The notes below the pieces were generated by a model. The model was not told where the DNA came from, made no database searches, and saw only the letters and a program-made list of their open reading frames with translations. From Geitlerinema sp. BBD 1991-9 (GTDB lineage: Bacteria; Cyanobacteriota; Cyanobacteriia; Cyanobacteriales; Geitlerinemataceae), in NCBI GenBank assembly GCA_001657325.1, contig LWRO01000015.1, positions 41,539 to 105,538 of the forward strand: DNA of 64,000 nucleotides, given 5' to 3'. Numbering within the stretch: the stretch's first letter is position 1; each line of letters begins with the position of its first letter. Both the position numbers and the translations under genes were made by a program. Of this stretch, positions 9,533 through 20,990 are shown piece after piece.

Positions 9533-9987
9533 GTGAAGGTTTGCGGTTGCTCTCTCGTTACCTCATAACCCCTCGATTTGATGTCCGTCATAGGACGTTC
9601 GGCCTCGATCGGGTTCAGCCATACACACGTTTTTGTGTCGATCGAAATACAGCTCCATATATTGCTCTATATATATCTATATACACCGGTCGAGATTAAT
9701 TTCTCGATCGAAAGCGTAAGAGATGGCTAAGAGAGATGGGAGAGGCGAGCGGTTGAGATGGACGGTTCTCCCATCCCGATCGACTTTTGGATCGTCGTTA
9801 TCCCTAGAAACACCTGTGAGAAGGGGTTTTTGGGAAAATGCCCGGGTGTCTGGGCTGTTGGCAGTTCCCTCGGAACCGTTATCAATCCGAAAGAGATTTG
9901 TTACCATCGAATGGGCAAGTCTGTCGAAACTGCTCTGACGATGACGGCTCGAGGTTCAGCAACACTTAGAGGGTAGGCGCGTTCGCT
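9533..9987. other. Intergenic, no gene recognised
   Basis: Together with 9396-9463 this is a gap of nearly 600 bp before the PAS kinase. Short open frames exist, but none shows a domain, a ribosome-binding site or plausible composition. The stretch 9658-9685 is a run of alternating TATA steps. The promoter of the kinase gene is presumably in the last 200 bp. Confidence 0.5.
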
Positions 9988-11652
9988 GTGGAGAACTCGC
10001 AGGCTATCAATTCAAATCGGTTTCGCTACGCGATCGAACAGTCTCCCGCCTCGATCGCGATCTTTGACCTACAAACTGCCTTAGTCACCTGTAGTCAACA
10101 GTGGCGCGAGGATTTGGGTTGGGATGGAACACCTGTTGAAGGTCAGCGCTACAGCTATCTCGTTCCCCAAGCTCCCCATCAGTGGAACGACGCTTACCAA
10201 ACTGCTTTACGGGGTCAATCCGCTCGCTGCGAAGCGCACCTTCTCGTCCGAGCAGACGATACGCAACAATGGATTCAGGGAAAATTTAACCCTTGGTACG
10301 ACGAAACCGGCGAACTGTGTGGGGTTCTATGGATGACGGAAGCGCTCTCGGAACAAGAGGGAGACGATTTCAGTTGGAATCGCGTCTTGCAACTGTCGCC
10401 GGACTTATATTGCATTGCAGGGTTTGATGGTTATTTCAAGCGGCTCAATCTTGCCTGGGAAAAGGTTTTGGGATATACCCTAAGCGATCTCAAAGCGAAA
10501 CCGTTTATCGAGTTTGTCCATCCTGACGATCGAGGTCAGACCTTAACCTGCGCTCGATCGTTAACCGATGGGGGAATCGTTCAAACTTTTGAAAATCGCT
10601 ATCGTTGCCGAGATGGCTCTCATCGATGGTTGCAATGGACTTCAGTGTCTGTTGTCGAACGTCAACTCTCCTATGCCATCGCGCGGGATATGACCGATCG
10701 AAAGAAAACAGAACTCGTGCTACGGGAAAACGAAGCGAAATTACAACAGCAAACGGTCGATCTCACGCGCACCTTACAAGAACTGCGTCAAACGCAAATG
10801 CAACTGGTGCAAACGGAAAAGATGTCGAGCTTGGGACAGCTCATTGCCGGAGTTGCCCATGAAATTAACAACCCTGTGAATTTCATCTACGGAAATCTCG
10901 TTCACGCGAAGGAATACACTGAAGATATTCTCGGACTGTTAGAACTCTATCAAGAGTTTTACCAGCAACCTGCACCTGAAATTCAAGAAGAAGCGGAGTC
11001 GATCGATCTGGAATTTTTGGTTGACGATTTACCACAGTTGTTGTCGTCGATGACGGTGGGTGCAAACCGAATTAAAGAAATTGTTGCGTCCTTGCGAAAC
11101 TTCTCTCGGATGGACGAAGTCGAAATGACGCGGGTTGACTTGCACGAGGGGATTGATAGTACTCTGACCATTCTGCAAAATCGCCTCAAAGCAAAACATA
11201 CGCGCCCAGAAATCGAAATCGTGAAAGAATACGGCGAGCTGCCGAAGGTGCAGTGTTTTGCCGGACAGATCAACCAAGTCTTTATGAATATTATTAGTAA
11301 TGCGGTCGATGCTCTTGAGGAGCGCGATAAAGATCGTACTTATAGGGAAATCGAGAAGAATCCCAGTGCAATCCGGATTTGTACGCTCCAACCCGACCCC
11401 GATACGATTGCTATTCGGATTATCGATAACGGACCGGGTATTTCGGACGATTTGATCGGTCAACTGTTCGACCCGTTTTTTACAACGAAACCCATGGGGA
11501 AAGGAACGGGTTTAGGTTTGTCGATTAGCTATCAAATTATTACTGAAAAACATGGGGGGACGCTCTCGTGTCGATCGGCAGTCGGAGAAGGAACGGAGTT
11601 TTCCATCTCGATTCCTGTCGAACACGAGCGTGAGGACGAACCGTCTGAGTAG
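9988..11652 (+). CDS. PAS-PAS sensor histidine kinase
   Basis: The 554-residue protein has no transmembrane segment and is probably cytoplasmic. Two PAS domains (about 8-118 and 130-240, the second with the FVHPDDR and RYRCRDGSHRWLQW PAS/PAC signatures) precede a coiled coil (240-280). A HisKA-type dimerisation segment follows, with the phospho-acceptor His291 in [11 protein letters not shown]. The HATPase domain has the N box (NQVFMNIISNAVDAL), G1 (IDNGPGI), F ([19 protein letters not shown]) and G2 boxes. No response regulator is encoded nearby, so it is an orphan kinase. The start is GTG. Its kinase core closely resembles that of the next gene. Confidence 0.92.
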   Translation: MENSQAINSNRFRYAIEQSPASIAIFDLQTALVTCSQQWREDLGWDGTPVEGQRYSYLVPQAPHQWNDAYQTALRGQSARCEAHLLVRADDTQQWIQGKFNPWYDETGELCGVLWMTEALSEQEGDDFSWNRVLQLSPDLYCIAGFDGYFKRLNLAWEKVLGYTLSDLKAKPFIEFVHPDDRGQTLTCARSLTDGGIVQTFENRYRCRDGSHRWLQWTSVSVVERQLSYAIARDMTDRKKTELVLRENEAKLQQQTVDLTRTLQELRQTQMQLVQTEKMSSLGQLIAGVAHEINNPVNFIYGNLVHAKEYTEDILGLLELYQEFYQQPAPEIQEEAESIDLEFLVDDLPQLLSSMTVGANRIKEIVASLRNFSRMDEVEMTRVDLHEGIDSTLTILQNRLKAKHTRPEIEIVKEYGELPKVQCFAGQINQVFMNIISNAVDALEERDKDRTYREIEKNPSAIRICTLQPDPDTIAIRIIDNGPGISDDLIGQLFDPFFTTKPMGKGTGLGLSISYQIITEKHGGTLSCRSAVGEGTEFSISIPVEHEREDEPSE

Positions 11653-12235
11653 GAGGTCGATCGATCTTTGACCGTTTCTGACCTACACGACACGATTTGC
11701 AACGAACATTGTTGCAAAATTCTCAGATTCCGCATCGATCGATCTTACGAGTGACACTCTCTCAGAACGCTGCGAGTGCTTTGCTATCTTACGATCGAGC
11801 TGAAACACTTAAATATTACTACATGCTTGAGTGGTAATACTGGCGTAAAGTTCAGTATTTTCAACGTTGTTGATAAATAGCCGGCTTGGCTAAGGTAATA
11901 TTGTACTATTTCATCTGTTTCCGATCGAAGCTCTGATGTTTGCATCACAGGCTCAAACATTCAAAAGCCGTATCTGTTATTTAATGAAGTCTTTATATTT
12001 TTGTGACAAGCCTCAAAATTTGTCTGGAATCGATCGCAAACAGAAATGCACTTCAAGGCAATTCGCTCGATCTTAAATCGTGCCATCGGTTAAGCGAGAA
12101 TATTGAGTTATTGCTTACTATCCGGGCATCTTGCTTGAATGCTTCGATCTTCTATCTTATAACATCCTTAAACTTCAATACTCCGTTCGAGTATCTTCTT
12201 GGATTTAACCTGAAGTTTGAGCGAGAAATCTTGCT
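11653..12235. other. Intergenic, probable promoter region of transporter-kinase
   Basis: This 583-bp, AT-rich gap separates the two kinase genes, so they are unlikely to be a simple operon. I see no gene in it. Its length suggests an independent, possibly regulated, promoter for the downstream transporter-kinase gene. Confidence 0.45.
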
Positions 12236-15181
12236 ATGGCATCGCATTCAAAAATTTTGAAAGAACGACGCGAGTATAATACTTGGGTCGCCAATGAAAC
12301 TCTAGAGGACTATTCCTTACGCTACGCACCCCAATCATTTCGTAAGTGGCCAGAACTCCTCGTCGCCAACACTGCCTTGGGCGGAATCTCGTTCCTTGCC
12401 CTAGAAGCAATTGGTGGATCTCTTGCTATCAATTACGGTTTTACCAACTCATTCTGGGCGATTACGATTGTCGGTGCAATTATTTTTCTAGCCGGAATTC
12501 CCATTACCTACTACGCCGCTAAATACAACATCGACATGGATTTGTTAACGCGCGGTGCAGGATTTGGTTATATCGGTTCGACCATTACCTCCGTCATTTA
12601 CGCTTCCTTTACCTTTATCTTTTTCGCGCTCGAAGCAGCGATTATGGCCCAGGCGTTGGAGTTGTACTTTCACCTTCCCTTGCCCTGGGGATACCTGCTG
12701 TGTTCCCTGATTATCATCCCGATGGTGTTTTACGGGGTCACCTTCATCAATCGACTGCAACTGTGGACCCAACCCCTATGGCTGGTGTTGATGGTGTCTC
12801 CATACCTCTTCGTCCTGTACAAAGAACCCGAGGCATTTTCAAACTGGCTGAACTTTAGCGGAAACTCCCCCAGTGGTACTGCGTTCGAGCCGTTACTGTT
12901 CGGCGCGGCAGCGACTGTATCGTTTTCGCTCATCGCCCAGTTGGGAGAACAAGTCGATTATTTAAGGTTTGTCCCCGATCGAGAAAAACACAATCGCGTT
13001 CGGTGGTGGGTGTCTGTGATGGCCGCCGGGCCGGGTTGGATCGTGTTGGGATGGGCCAAACAAATTGGCGGGGCGTTTCTCGCGTCCCTGGCCATTTACC
13101 ACGGTGTATCGTTTGCAAAGGCGAAAGAGCCAATTCAAATGTATTTGGCGGGATTTTCCGATATGTTCGGCGATCCGGCGGTGGTCTTAGCCATCGGGAC
13201 GCTGTTTGTGGTTGTTTCCCAAATCAAAATTAACGTTACCAACGCTTACGCCGGATCGTTAGCGTGGTCGAACTTCTTTTCGCGCCTGACCCACAACCAC
13301 CCCGGTCGCGTCGTGTGGCTGGTGTTTAACGTGGCGATTTCCCTGTTGTTGATGGAATTAGGGGTTTTTGAAACCCTTGAAGCGGTTTTAGGGCTGTATT
13401 CCAACGTCGCAATTGCCTGGGTGGGGGCGTTAGTGGCTGACTTGGTTGTCAACAAGCCATTGGGATTGAGTCCGTCCTATATCGAATTCAAACGCGCTCA
13501 CCTATACAACATCAATCCCGTCGGGTTTGGGTCGACGGTCATCGCCTCGCTGATTTCGATCGCGGCGTTCGTGGGAGCGTTTGGGGACTACGCCCAAGCT
13601 TACGCCCCGTTTCTCGCTTTGGGTATGGCTTTTGTCTTGTCTCCCATCATTGCGTTTGTCACGGAAGGGAAATATTACATCGCTCGCGAAAATCACTACG
13701 CCAATCCCAACGCCAACGTACAGACGTTAGACGGTCGCGATCTCATCGCCTGTTGCTTGTGCGAACAGTCTTACGAACCGGCGGATATGGCCTATTGTCC
13801 GGTGTACGACGGCTCGATTTGTTCGTTGTGTTGTAGTCTCGACTCGCGATGTCACGATCGATGCAAACCCGAACCCGATTTCATCGAACATCCGATTTTC
13901 AAGCAATTGCAAGCGGAGTTTCGGGAAAAAATCGCCCCTCACCTCGATCGAAAGCTCGTCCGGTTTCTGGGAAGTTATGCCTTGGTGGCTGGGGTGACAG
14001 CGGTTATTTTCGTCGTCGTCTACTGCTTCAGCATCCCCAGTTTTGGCGAACTGTCTCCTGAAATGTCTGAAACGTTATTCGCTGCGTTTGTCGAACTGTA
14101 CGCCCCATTAATTGTCATTTTAGGGATTGCATCGTGGTGGTACGTTCTGAGTGAAGATAGCCGAGAACTAGCGGAAGAAGAGCTCGACAAGCAAAACCAA
14201 CAACTGCAACAAGAAATCCTCGATCGAACGGCAGCCGAAGAAGCTCTGCAACAACTCACGCGCGATCTAGAAGATCGCGTCCAACAACGGACGATCGAGT
14301 TATCGAGGGCGTTGAAAACGCTACAAGATACGCAGTCGCAACTGGTACAGACAGAAAAAATGTCCAGTTTGGGGCAACTGGTGGCGGGCGTCGCCCACGA
14401 AATCAACAACCCCGTGAATTTTATTTACGGTAACCTCGTTCATGCCGAGGAGTACATTCGAGATATCTTGGATTTACTGGTGGTATACGAGGAAAAATAT
14501 CCAACTCCCGACCCGGAAGTCGCCGAGAAAATCGAGGAGATCGAACTCGACTTTATTTCAGACGACCTCCTCAATTTGCTTCGATCGATGAAAGTTGGGG
14601 CGCAGCGTATTCGGGAAATTGTCTTGAGTTTGCGGAATTTCAGCCGCCTCGACGAGTCGGATGTCAAACCCGTGGATTTACACGAAGGGATTGACAGTAC
14701 GCTGATGATTCTCAGCAACCGCTTGAAGGCCAAATCCGATCGTCCGGCGATCGAGGTGGTGAAGGATTACGGCGATTTACCTCTTGTCGAATGTTATGCC
14801 GGATCGCTCAACCAAGTGTTTATGAACGTGTTGACGAACGCTATCGATGCTTTGGAAGAGTACGATCGAAATCGATCGATCGAAGACAAACGACGCGACC
14901 CTAGTCAACTTCGCATTTGCACGCAAGCTAACGCAACCCATGTCACCATTTCGATCGAAGACAACGGCCCGGGCATTCCCAAGTCGCTACGATCGAAAAT
15001 TTTCGATCCGTTCTTTACCACTAAACCGATGGGCAAAGGGACGGGTTTGGGAATGTCGATCAGCTATCAGATCGTCACCGAAAAACACGGTGGATCGTTG
15101 ATCTGCTGTCCAGAAACCGATCGCGGTGCGAAGTTTGTCCTGGAGTTACCACTCCACGCAGAGCGCCTTAAGAGCGCCTAA
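12236..15181 (+). CDS. NCS1-type transporter fused to histidine kinase
   Basis: The 981-residue protein joins three parts. Residues ~35-475 form a polytopic transporter with about 12 hydrophobic helices resembling the NCS1 purine/pyrimidine permease family ([15 protein letters not shown] start, [22 protein letters not shown]). Residues 506-543 are a cysteine-rich knot with nine Cys (506, 507, 509, 521, 529, 532, 533, 539, 543) and His540, probably metal-binding. Two more helices (~579-600, 620-638) and a coiled coil (640-705) lead to a HisKA/HATPase kinase with acceptor His721 in [11 protein letters not shown] and the [19 protein letters not shown] box. It probably senses transport or binding of a nucleobase-like solute and signals inward, in the manner of CbrA, which has an unrelated transporter. 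No partner regulator is adjacent. Confidence 0.9.
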   Translation: MASHSKILKERREYNTWVANETLEDYSLRYAPQSFRKWPELLVANTALGGISFLALEAIGGSLAINYGFTNSFWAITIVGAIIFLAGIPITYYAAKYNIDMDLLTRGAGFGYIGSTITSVIYASFTFIFFALEAAIMAQALELYFHLPLPWGYLLCSLIIIPMVFYGVTFINRLQLWTQPLWLVLMVSPYLFVLYKEPEAFSNWLNFSGNSPSGTAFEPLLFGAAATVSFSLIAQLGEQVDYLRFVPDREKHNRVRWWVSVMAAGPGWIVLGWAKQIGGAFLASLAIYHGVSFAKAKEPIQMYLAGFSDMFGDPAVVLAIGTLFVVVSQIKINVTNAYAGSLAWSNFFSRLTHNHPGRVVWLVFNVAISLLLMELGVFETLEAVLGLYSNVAIAWVGALVADLVVNKPLGLSPSYIEFKRAHLYNINPVGFGSTVIASLISIAAFVGAFGDYAQAYAPFLALGMAFVLSPIIAFVTEGKYYIARENHYANPNANVQTLDGRDLIACCLCEQSYEPADMAYCPVYDGSICSLCCSLDSRCHDRCKPEPDFIEHPIFKQLQAEFREKIAPHLDRKLVRFLGSYALVAGVTAVIFVVVYCFSIPSFGELSPEMSETLFAAFVELYAPLIVILGIASWWYVLSEDSRELAEEELDKQNQQLQQEILDRTAAEEALQQLTRDLEDRVQQRTIELSRALKTLQDTQSQLVQTEKMSSLGQLVAGVAHEINNPVNFIYGNLVHAEEYIRDILDLLVVYEEKYPTPDPEVAEKIEEIELDFISDDLLNLLRSMKVGAQRIREIVLSLRNFSRLDESDVKPVDLHEGIDSTLMILSNRLKAKSDRPAIEVVKDYGDLPLVECYAGSLNQVFMNVLTNAIDALEEYDRNRSIEDKRRDPSQLRICTQANATHVTISIEDNGPGIPKSLRSKIFDPFFTTKPMGKGTGLGMSISYQIVTEKHGGSLICCPETDRGAKFVLELPLHAERLKSA

Positions 15182-15391
15182 CCTATTGCAAGCGGTGCTG
15201 AAATTCGATGAATGCCTCGAAATCGGGAATAAAAACGGGGGTGAGACGTTCGGTTCGCACGAGGCGATCGAGTTCTATCAGGCAGACTCGAACTCTTAAC
15301 TTTAGAGTTTAGCGCTCGCCGAGATCGATCGAAAACCGTCCGTATTCTGTTCTAAACCATCCCACTCAGTATAAAGTTTCAACCTAACCCC

Positions 15392-15421
15392 GGTCGAGTC
15401 GTTGCTGACAACGACTCGACC
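15392..15421. terminator. Hairpin between convergent genes
   Basis: A perfect 12-bp stem, GGTCGAGTCGTT and its complement, encloses a 6-nt loop. It lies between the convergent ends of the transporter-kinase (15181) and the aldo/keto reductase (15467), so a bidirectional terminator is likely. No long T tract follows directly. The remainder of 15182-15466 holds a start-less 36-codon minus-strand open frame ending at 15183 that may be a gene remnant. Confidence 0.6.
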
Positions 15422-15466
15422 TCGGAAATTGTCAAGGGTTTTTTGTAAACCCCAACGCCATGCGAG

Positions 15467-16444
<978 letters not shown>

Positions 16445-16509
16445 GATTTGATACCTCTTTATTGATATCGATGAAATGACTGTCGTGCTGTTGAGGGTCT
16501 AGAGGCGAT

Positions 16510-16974
16510 TTAGGATCGACGACTTGCTGACGCTGGCCTGTTGTTCTGCGTTTCCTCCGCAGATAGGCTGTTGTCAGATGTTGGAAACAAGCCGCTGGCT
16601 TGGGCTTTCGCCTCTAGTTCCGCATAATGTTGAATTTTCCAATCGATAATGGCGAGATTTTCCTGAAGTTGTTGGATTTGCTTCACCACCACTTCCCGAT
16701 GTGCCTCGAGGAGCTGTCGTCGCTCCTGAGCCGTTTCGTCGGGGGGTTGTCTCATCAGCGCTGCGTACTGCTGCATCTGACGGATCGACATCCCCGTCAG
16801 TCGCATTCGGTTCAAAAACTCGATCCAGCGGATATCTCGGGCTGAATATCGACGGTGTCCGTTGGGTAGCCGTTGAATCGATGCGATTAAGTCGCAACGT
16901 TCGTAGTAACGCAGCGTGTGGACGCTGAGTCCGGTGGCTTCTGCAACCTGCTGAATCGTGAGTTCCTGTTCCAT
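16510..16974 (-). CDS. MerR-family transcriptional regulator
   Basis: This 154-residue protein has the N-terminal winged helix-turn-helix of MerR proteins: TIQQVAEATGLSVHTLRYYER at residues 5-25 and NGHRRYSARDIRWIEF at about 38-53. A long coiled coil (about 80-125) serves dimerisation. The C-terminal tail has no cysteines, so it is not a metal sensor of the MerR/CueR type; a drug or aldehyde ligand is more likely. ATG at 16974 is chosen because the family begins just before TIQQVAEATG; an in-frame start nine codons further up lies inside the promoter. It is followed at 65 bp by the aldo/keto reductase. Confidence 0.92.
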   Translation of the reverse strand: MEQELTIQQVAEATGLSVHTLRYYERCDLIASIQRLPNGHRRYSARDIRWIEFLNRMRLTGMSIRQMQQYAALMRQPPDETAQERRQLLEAHREVVVKQIQQLQENLAIIDWKIQHYAELEAKAQASGLFPTSDNSLSAEETQNNRPASASRRS

Positions 16975-16980
16975 ATCTGC

Positions 16981-17011
16981 AAGGTACAAGTTAGAGCGCA
17001 CTCTAAGTCAA
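16981..17011 (-). promoter_or_regulatory. MerR-type promoter/operator with 19-bp spacer
   Basis: On the minus strand a -35 box TTGACT (17006-17011) and a -10 box TACCTT (16981-16986) are separated by 19 bp. The spacer carries a palindrome, TTAGAGTGCGCTCTAA (16991-17006). An over-long spacer holding an inverted repeat is the diagnostic layout of promoters activated by MerR regulators through DNA twisting. The -10 box ends only 6 bp before the chosen ATG, so the transcript may be nearly leaderless. Confidence 0.82.
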
Positions 17012-17062
17012 GCAAAAATATCGAACGTTTTGGGGAAACGTCAGATCTAGCTTATGCAGGAG

Positions 17063-20000
17063 TTATGCAGGAGTGAGTAATGCGACGGTTTGAGGCGATC
17101 GACGGACGATCGATAGGTAAGCGCAAGGTACGAAATACAACGCCAATAACGTCGCGCCCACAATTCCCCCAGAAATCGCCACAGCCAGTGGCGGCCAGAA
17201 TCCTCCGCCTTCCAAGACCAACGGAACGAAGCCGATCGCGGTGGTTAGCGTCGTCGCCACGACGTGACGGCTCGATCGAATCACCACCTCCCGAATGGCG
17301 CGACGGTTCCCCACTCGGGCTTCTGAATCTTCGCGCAACGCCACCAACACCACTACGGAATCGTTCACCGCAACGCCCACTAAACCAAAGGTTCCGACAA
17401 TTCCCATAAACCCGAAGGGATAGCCGAACAACCACAGGGAAAACAACCCCAACCCGATCGATCCGACTCCAACTGCACCAATGAGCGCAGCCATGCGGAA
17501 CGAACGCAGCGACAGCACCAACGTAGCCACCATCAATACGCCGAGAACGCCGACACTAGAAAGCATTCCCCCCAATGCACTATCTCGTTCTTCAGCTTCG
17601 CCGCCGATTTCCGTGGAATATCCGGCCGGTAGTACGAAATCGGACGCAGCGAGTTTCGATCGAAACTGTCCCAACACCTCGGCGGGTAAGACTCCGGCAG
17701 AAATGTAAGCTTGAATGAGGTTAAACCGCCGTCCGTTGCGTCGCGTAATCGTCGAAAGCTCTGGTTGTAGCGCCAACTTGCCCAATGCAGAGAGGGGAAC
17801 CGTATCGATCGAGCCGGGAAGATTGCGATCGCGCGTTTCTGCGGTGGGAAGCAATCCCAACGAGGTTACTTGCTCTAAATTCCCGCGATCGAGATCGCCA
17901 ACCCGAACGCGCACGGGTAATTCTTCCATCTCTTCTAAGATCGATCCCCCCACTTGTCCCTCGAGGGTTGCATCTAACTGTCGGGAAATTGCAGCGTTGT
18001 CCAATCCCGCTAAACGCGCTTCCTCTTCATCGATTTGTAAGGTCAGTTGCGGGATGACTTCGCTGAGACTGTCCCGTGTATGGGTGACTTGGGGAATATT
18101 GGTGAGAATCGATCGAGCTTGTTCGCCCAAGATTTGTAGGCGTTCGAGGTCGGAACCGTAAATCCGTAACTCGACGGGAGCATCGAACGGCGGCCCCTGT
18201 TCGAGCTGTCGCACGATCGATCGTGCTTCTGGAAAGGCTCGGTCTAACTGCGATTGCAACGATCGAACGAGATCGAGGCTCACGCGATCGCTCAATTGAA
18301 CGAGACCTTGGGCGTAATTGGCATACTGTTCTCGACCGCCGGTTAAGTTGTAGTAAAACCGAGGTGCGCTGCGACCGAGAAACCAGTGAACGTCTGTCAC
18401 GCCAGGGTCAGCTACCATCAGCGTTCTGACGCGATCGACTGCGTACTGTGTTTGCTGTAGGGAGGCGGAAGCGGGGAGTTCGATCTCGATTTGTAACTGA
18501 TCGCGATCGGTGGGTGGAAAAAACTGTTCGGTGAGCGTCGCCGCGCCGACAAATCCTGCAACGGGTAAACTCATTGACAGTAAAATGCCGAGTGCGGGTC
18601 GTGCTAACGTCCGACGCAAGCTGCGTCGATACAGTTGGGTCAGCCAAGGATGGGAATATCCCACGTTCCACCACGCATTTGATGTATTCGATCGAGGGTT
18701 GGTATGTCGGTTTTCGATCGTCGATCGACGCATCCAAACAGTTAACGCCGGAAGTACCGTAAGCGAGAGAAACAGCGAGGAGGATACGGCTAAAATAACG
18801 CCGATGGCGATGGTTCCGACAAATTCTCCCGGGCCACCGGGCATTAACACGATCGGGACAAATGCCAAAATTGTGGTGATGGTCGAGCCGAGTAATGGTG
18901 CGCTGAGATGCTGAATACTTTGGGAAATTGCAGCTTTCGGCGGTGCGCCCGCATTGAGGTGGTGGTTGACTTCATCGACGACGACAATCGCGGTATCGAT
19001 GAGCAATCCCAGGGCGACGATTAACCCCGTAATTGACATTTGGTGAAGGGGAATTCCGAGAATTTGCATCCATCCCAACACCATGTAACTCGAGAGCGGC
19101 AGGGCAATTCCAACGACAATCGCGGATTGCCAACCCATAACGAAAAAGGTTACGCCAAAGACCAATCCTGCACCTAAAAGCAAATTAAAAATTAAACTTT
19201 GCAGTCTAGTTTCAACGTAATTACTTTGGTTGAAAATAACCTGAATTTCCAGGTCTGAAGGTAGCTGGTTTTGAAATCGATCGAATGTTTTTTCGACTGC
19301 TTTTCCCCATCGATCGATCCGGTAGTTCGATTCGACAAAACTTGCTAAAACAATGGCGGGACGACCGCTCGTTACAGCTAGTTCGGTAGGTGGTTGTGCG
19401 ATACCCTTGCTAATGCTGGCCATGTCTCCTAAACGCACGAACTGGCCGTCGTTTCCAAAGCGGATGGGAATATTGCGAACGCGCTCGATCGAATCGAGTT
19501 CAGATTCGACTTCGATCGAGCGATCGCTTCGATCGCTGCGAAATTGCCCCGCACTGAGTTTGGCATCGCTTTGAAAAATTTGTTGAGAAACGGCTGAAGC
19601 GGTGAGATCGATCGAAGTCAGGGCGGACGGTTCGATTTCAACGGTAATTTCTTCGCTCGGATCGCCAAAAATTTCAACTTTTTCGGTTCCGTTCAAGCCT
19701 TCAATTTCATCTTTCAGGGATTCCGCTAAACGTCGTAAAATCGCATAATTCGGCGGATCGTCTCGATTCCAAGTCAACGCCGCGATCGAGGCGTAAGCTT
19801 TGACTTCAAATTCTTCGAGTTCGGGATCGGTAGTTCCAGGTGGTAACTCACTAGCGGCTTCGTCGAGTTTATCGCGAACTCTCGACCAAATATTATCGAC
19901 GCGATCGCCTTTGATTCGATCGAATAATTCAATTTGAATAATCGAACTGCCCGCTCTCGATGCAGATTCGTAAGTTTCAATTTCTTCAATTTCAGACAGT

Positions 20001-20203
20001 CGATCTTCAATCTTTTCAGTAACCAGAGCTTCGATCCGTTCTGCATCTGCTCCTGGTAAAAAGGTTTTGACAATAGCGTTACGTGAGGTGAGTTCGGGAT
20101 CTTCTAATCTGGGAAGTGTGAAAAACGAAGATAATCCCCAAACCAGGATGAGGACGATCGAAAGGACGAGCAGTCGAGCATTTCGATAAAATAAGGAACT
20201 CAC
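17063..20203 (-). CDS. RND-family efflux pump, inner-membrane subunit
   Basis: The 1046-residue protein is a full-length AcrB/HAE-1-type resistance-nodulation-division transporter. It has an N-terminal helix (about 12-28), two large periplasmic loops and two six-helix bundles. The helix-4 motif GLLIDTAIVVVDEV keeps the first proton-relay Asp, but the second is Thr, as in several non-AcrB RND branches. It should work with the HlyD-type adaptor encoded two genes upstream (21179-22741) and an outer-membrane channel not in this window. GTG at 20203 has an AGGAGT site upstream. The gene order marR, adaptor, GST, pump on one strand suggests a detoxification operon. Confidence 0.93.
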   Translation of the reverse strand: MSSLFYRNARLLVLSIVLILVWGLSSFFTLPRLEDPELTSRNAIVKTFLPGADAERIEALVTEKIEDRLSEIEEIETYESASRAGSSIIQIELFDRIKGDRVDNIWSRVRDKLDEAASELPPGTTDPELEEFEVKAYASIAALTWNRDDPPNYAILRRLAESLKDEIEGLNGTEKVEIFGDPSEEITVEIEPSALTSIDLTASAVSQQIFQSDAKLSAGQFRSDRSDRSIEVESELDSIERVRNIPIRFGNDGQFVRLGDMASISKGIAQPPTELAVTSGRPAIVLASFVESNYRIDRWGKAVEKTFDRFQNQLPSDLEIQVIFNQSNYVETRLQSLIFNLLLGAGLVFGVTFFVMGWQSAIVVGIALPLSSYMVLGWMQILGIPLHQMSITGLIVALGLLIDTAIVVVDEVNHHLNAGAPPKAAISQSIQHLSAPLLGSTITTILAFVPIVLMPGGPGEFVGTIAIGVILAVSSSLFLSLTVLPALTVWMRRSTIENRHTNPRSNTSNAWWNVGYSHPWLTQLYRRSLRRTLARPALGILLSMSLPVAGFVGAATLTEQFFPPTDRDQLQIEIELPASASLQQTQYAVDRVRTLMVADPGVTDVHWFLGRSAPRFYYNLTGGREQYANYAQGLVQLSDRVSLDLVRSLQSQLDRAFPEARSIVRQLEQGPPFDAPVELRIYGSDLERLQILGEQARSILTNIPQVTHTRDSLSEVIPQLTLQIDEEEARLAGLDNAAISRQLDATLEGQVGGSILEEMEELPVRVRVGDLDRGNLEQVTSLGLLPTAETRDRNLPGSIDTVPLSALGKLALQPELSTITRRNGRRFNLIQAYISAGVLPAEVLGQFRSKLAASDFVLPAGYSTEIGGEAEERDSALGGMLSSVGVLGVLMVATLVLSLRSFRMAALIGAVGVGSIGLGLFSLWLFGYPFGFMGIVGTFGLVGVAVNDSVVVLVALREDSEARVGNRRAIREVVIRSSRHVVATTLTTAIGFVPLVLEGGGFWPPLAVAISGGIVGATLLALYFVPCAYLSIVRRSPQTVALLTPA

Positions 20204-20248
20204 GGAAAGACACTCCTGTTTGAGTTTTGGCTTTTGAGTTTTAGCTTT

Positions 20249-20950
20249 TTAGCTTTGAAGCTCGAGTTTTGAATTCTCGATCGAATTTAAATACTGGCGA
20301 CGGCGTTTCAACCAAGCTTTGACAGCAACTTTTAAAACACGCTTAAATCGAGTCCATCCCTGTTCCGTGAGTTCGATCTCTTGCCAGGATGACCGTGATT
20401 TTAGGTGCTTCAACCAAGTATTGACTCGAGGATAGTTTGTCAGTGAAACGCCTAAATCTTCTAGGTTTGGGGCAAGCGTTCCCGCAACCAGATCGGCAAC
20501 ACTCAAGCGATCTCCTGCAAAAAATGTTTTACCTTCCAAGAGATTCTCGAAAAAATTCAGAATATTTATCGATCGCTTGCAAGCATAATTAAACTCCTCT
20601 GAATCGTCTTGCTTGAGAATCAGCGTCACCATTGCTGGCAATAGTTCGTTAAAAGAAACAGACTGCACCATGCGGACATTTGCTAAAGTTTTTGCATCTT
20701 TGGGCAACAAACTCGGCTGAGGATATTTGACTTCTAAATAGTCGAGAATTGCAGCAGATTCAAAAACCTTAAAATCTCCATCGGTTAAAACGGGAACGTG
20801 ACAGAACGGGTTAATATCTCGAAATTCATCTGTAAACTGATCGCCGTCGAGTTGGACGGGGACGAGTTGAAAGTCCAGTTGCTTTTCCAACAAAGCCAGC
20901 CAAACTGGACGAGAGTAGAGCGACGGACGGGCGTAATACAGTTTCAACAT
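20249..20950 (-). CDS. Glutathione S-transferase family protein
   Basis: The 233-residue protein has the two-domain GST layout: a thioredoxin-like N-domain (residues 1-80) with HVPVLTDGDFKVFESAAIL, which contains the cis-Pro and the Glu-Ser glutathione-binding pair, and a helical C-domain with LSVADLVAGTLAPNLEDLG, the N-capping box region. It probably conjugates or reduces electrophiles with glutathione. It lies between the RND adaptor and the RND pump (45 bp from the pump), which fits a combined conjugate-and-export operon. The basic C-terminal tail (residues ~205-233) is unusual and has no recognisable motif. Confidence 0.88.
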   Translation of the reverse strand: MLKLYYARPSLYSRPVWLALLEKQLDFQLVPVQLDGDQFTDEFRDINPFCHVPVLTDGDFKVFESAAILDYLEVKYPQPSLLPKDAKTLANVRMVQSVSFNELLPAMVTLILKQDDSEEFNYACKRSINILNFFENLLEGKTFFAGDRLSVADLVAGTLAPNLEDLGVSLTNYPRVNTWLKHLKSRSSWQEIELTEQGWTRFKRVLKVAVKAWLKRRRQYLNSIENSKLELQS

Positions 20951-20990
20951 GGTTGGTTCTCGCTAAATTTCAGATAAGACGTTTAATGAA

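Noticed and set aside
9723..9976. Two overlapping ~70-codon frames before the PAS kinase.
   Set aside because: They overlap in different phases, have no similarity to anything I recognise, and lie in the expected promoter region.
12003..12260. An 85-codon frame overlapping the start of the transporter-kinase.
   Set aside because: Leu/Asn/Ile-rich translation of AT-rich DNA, overlapping a certain gene start.
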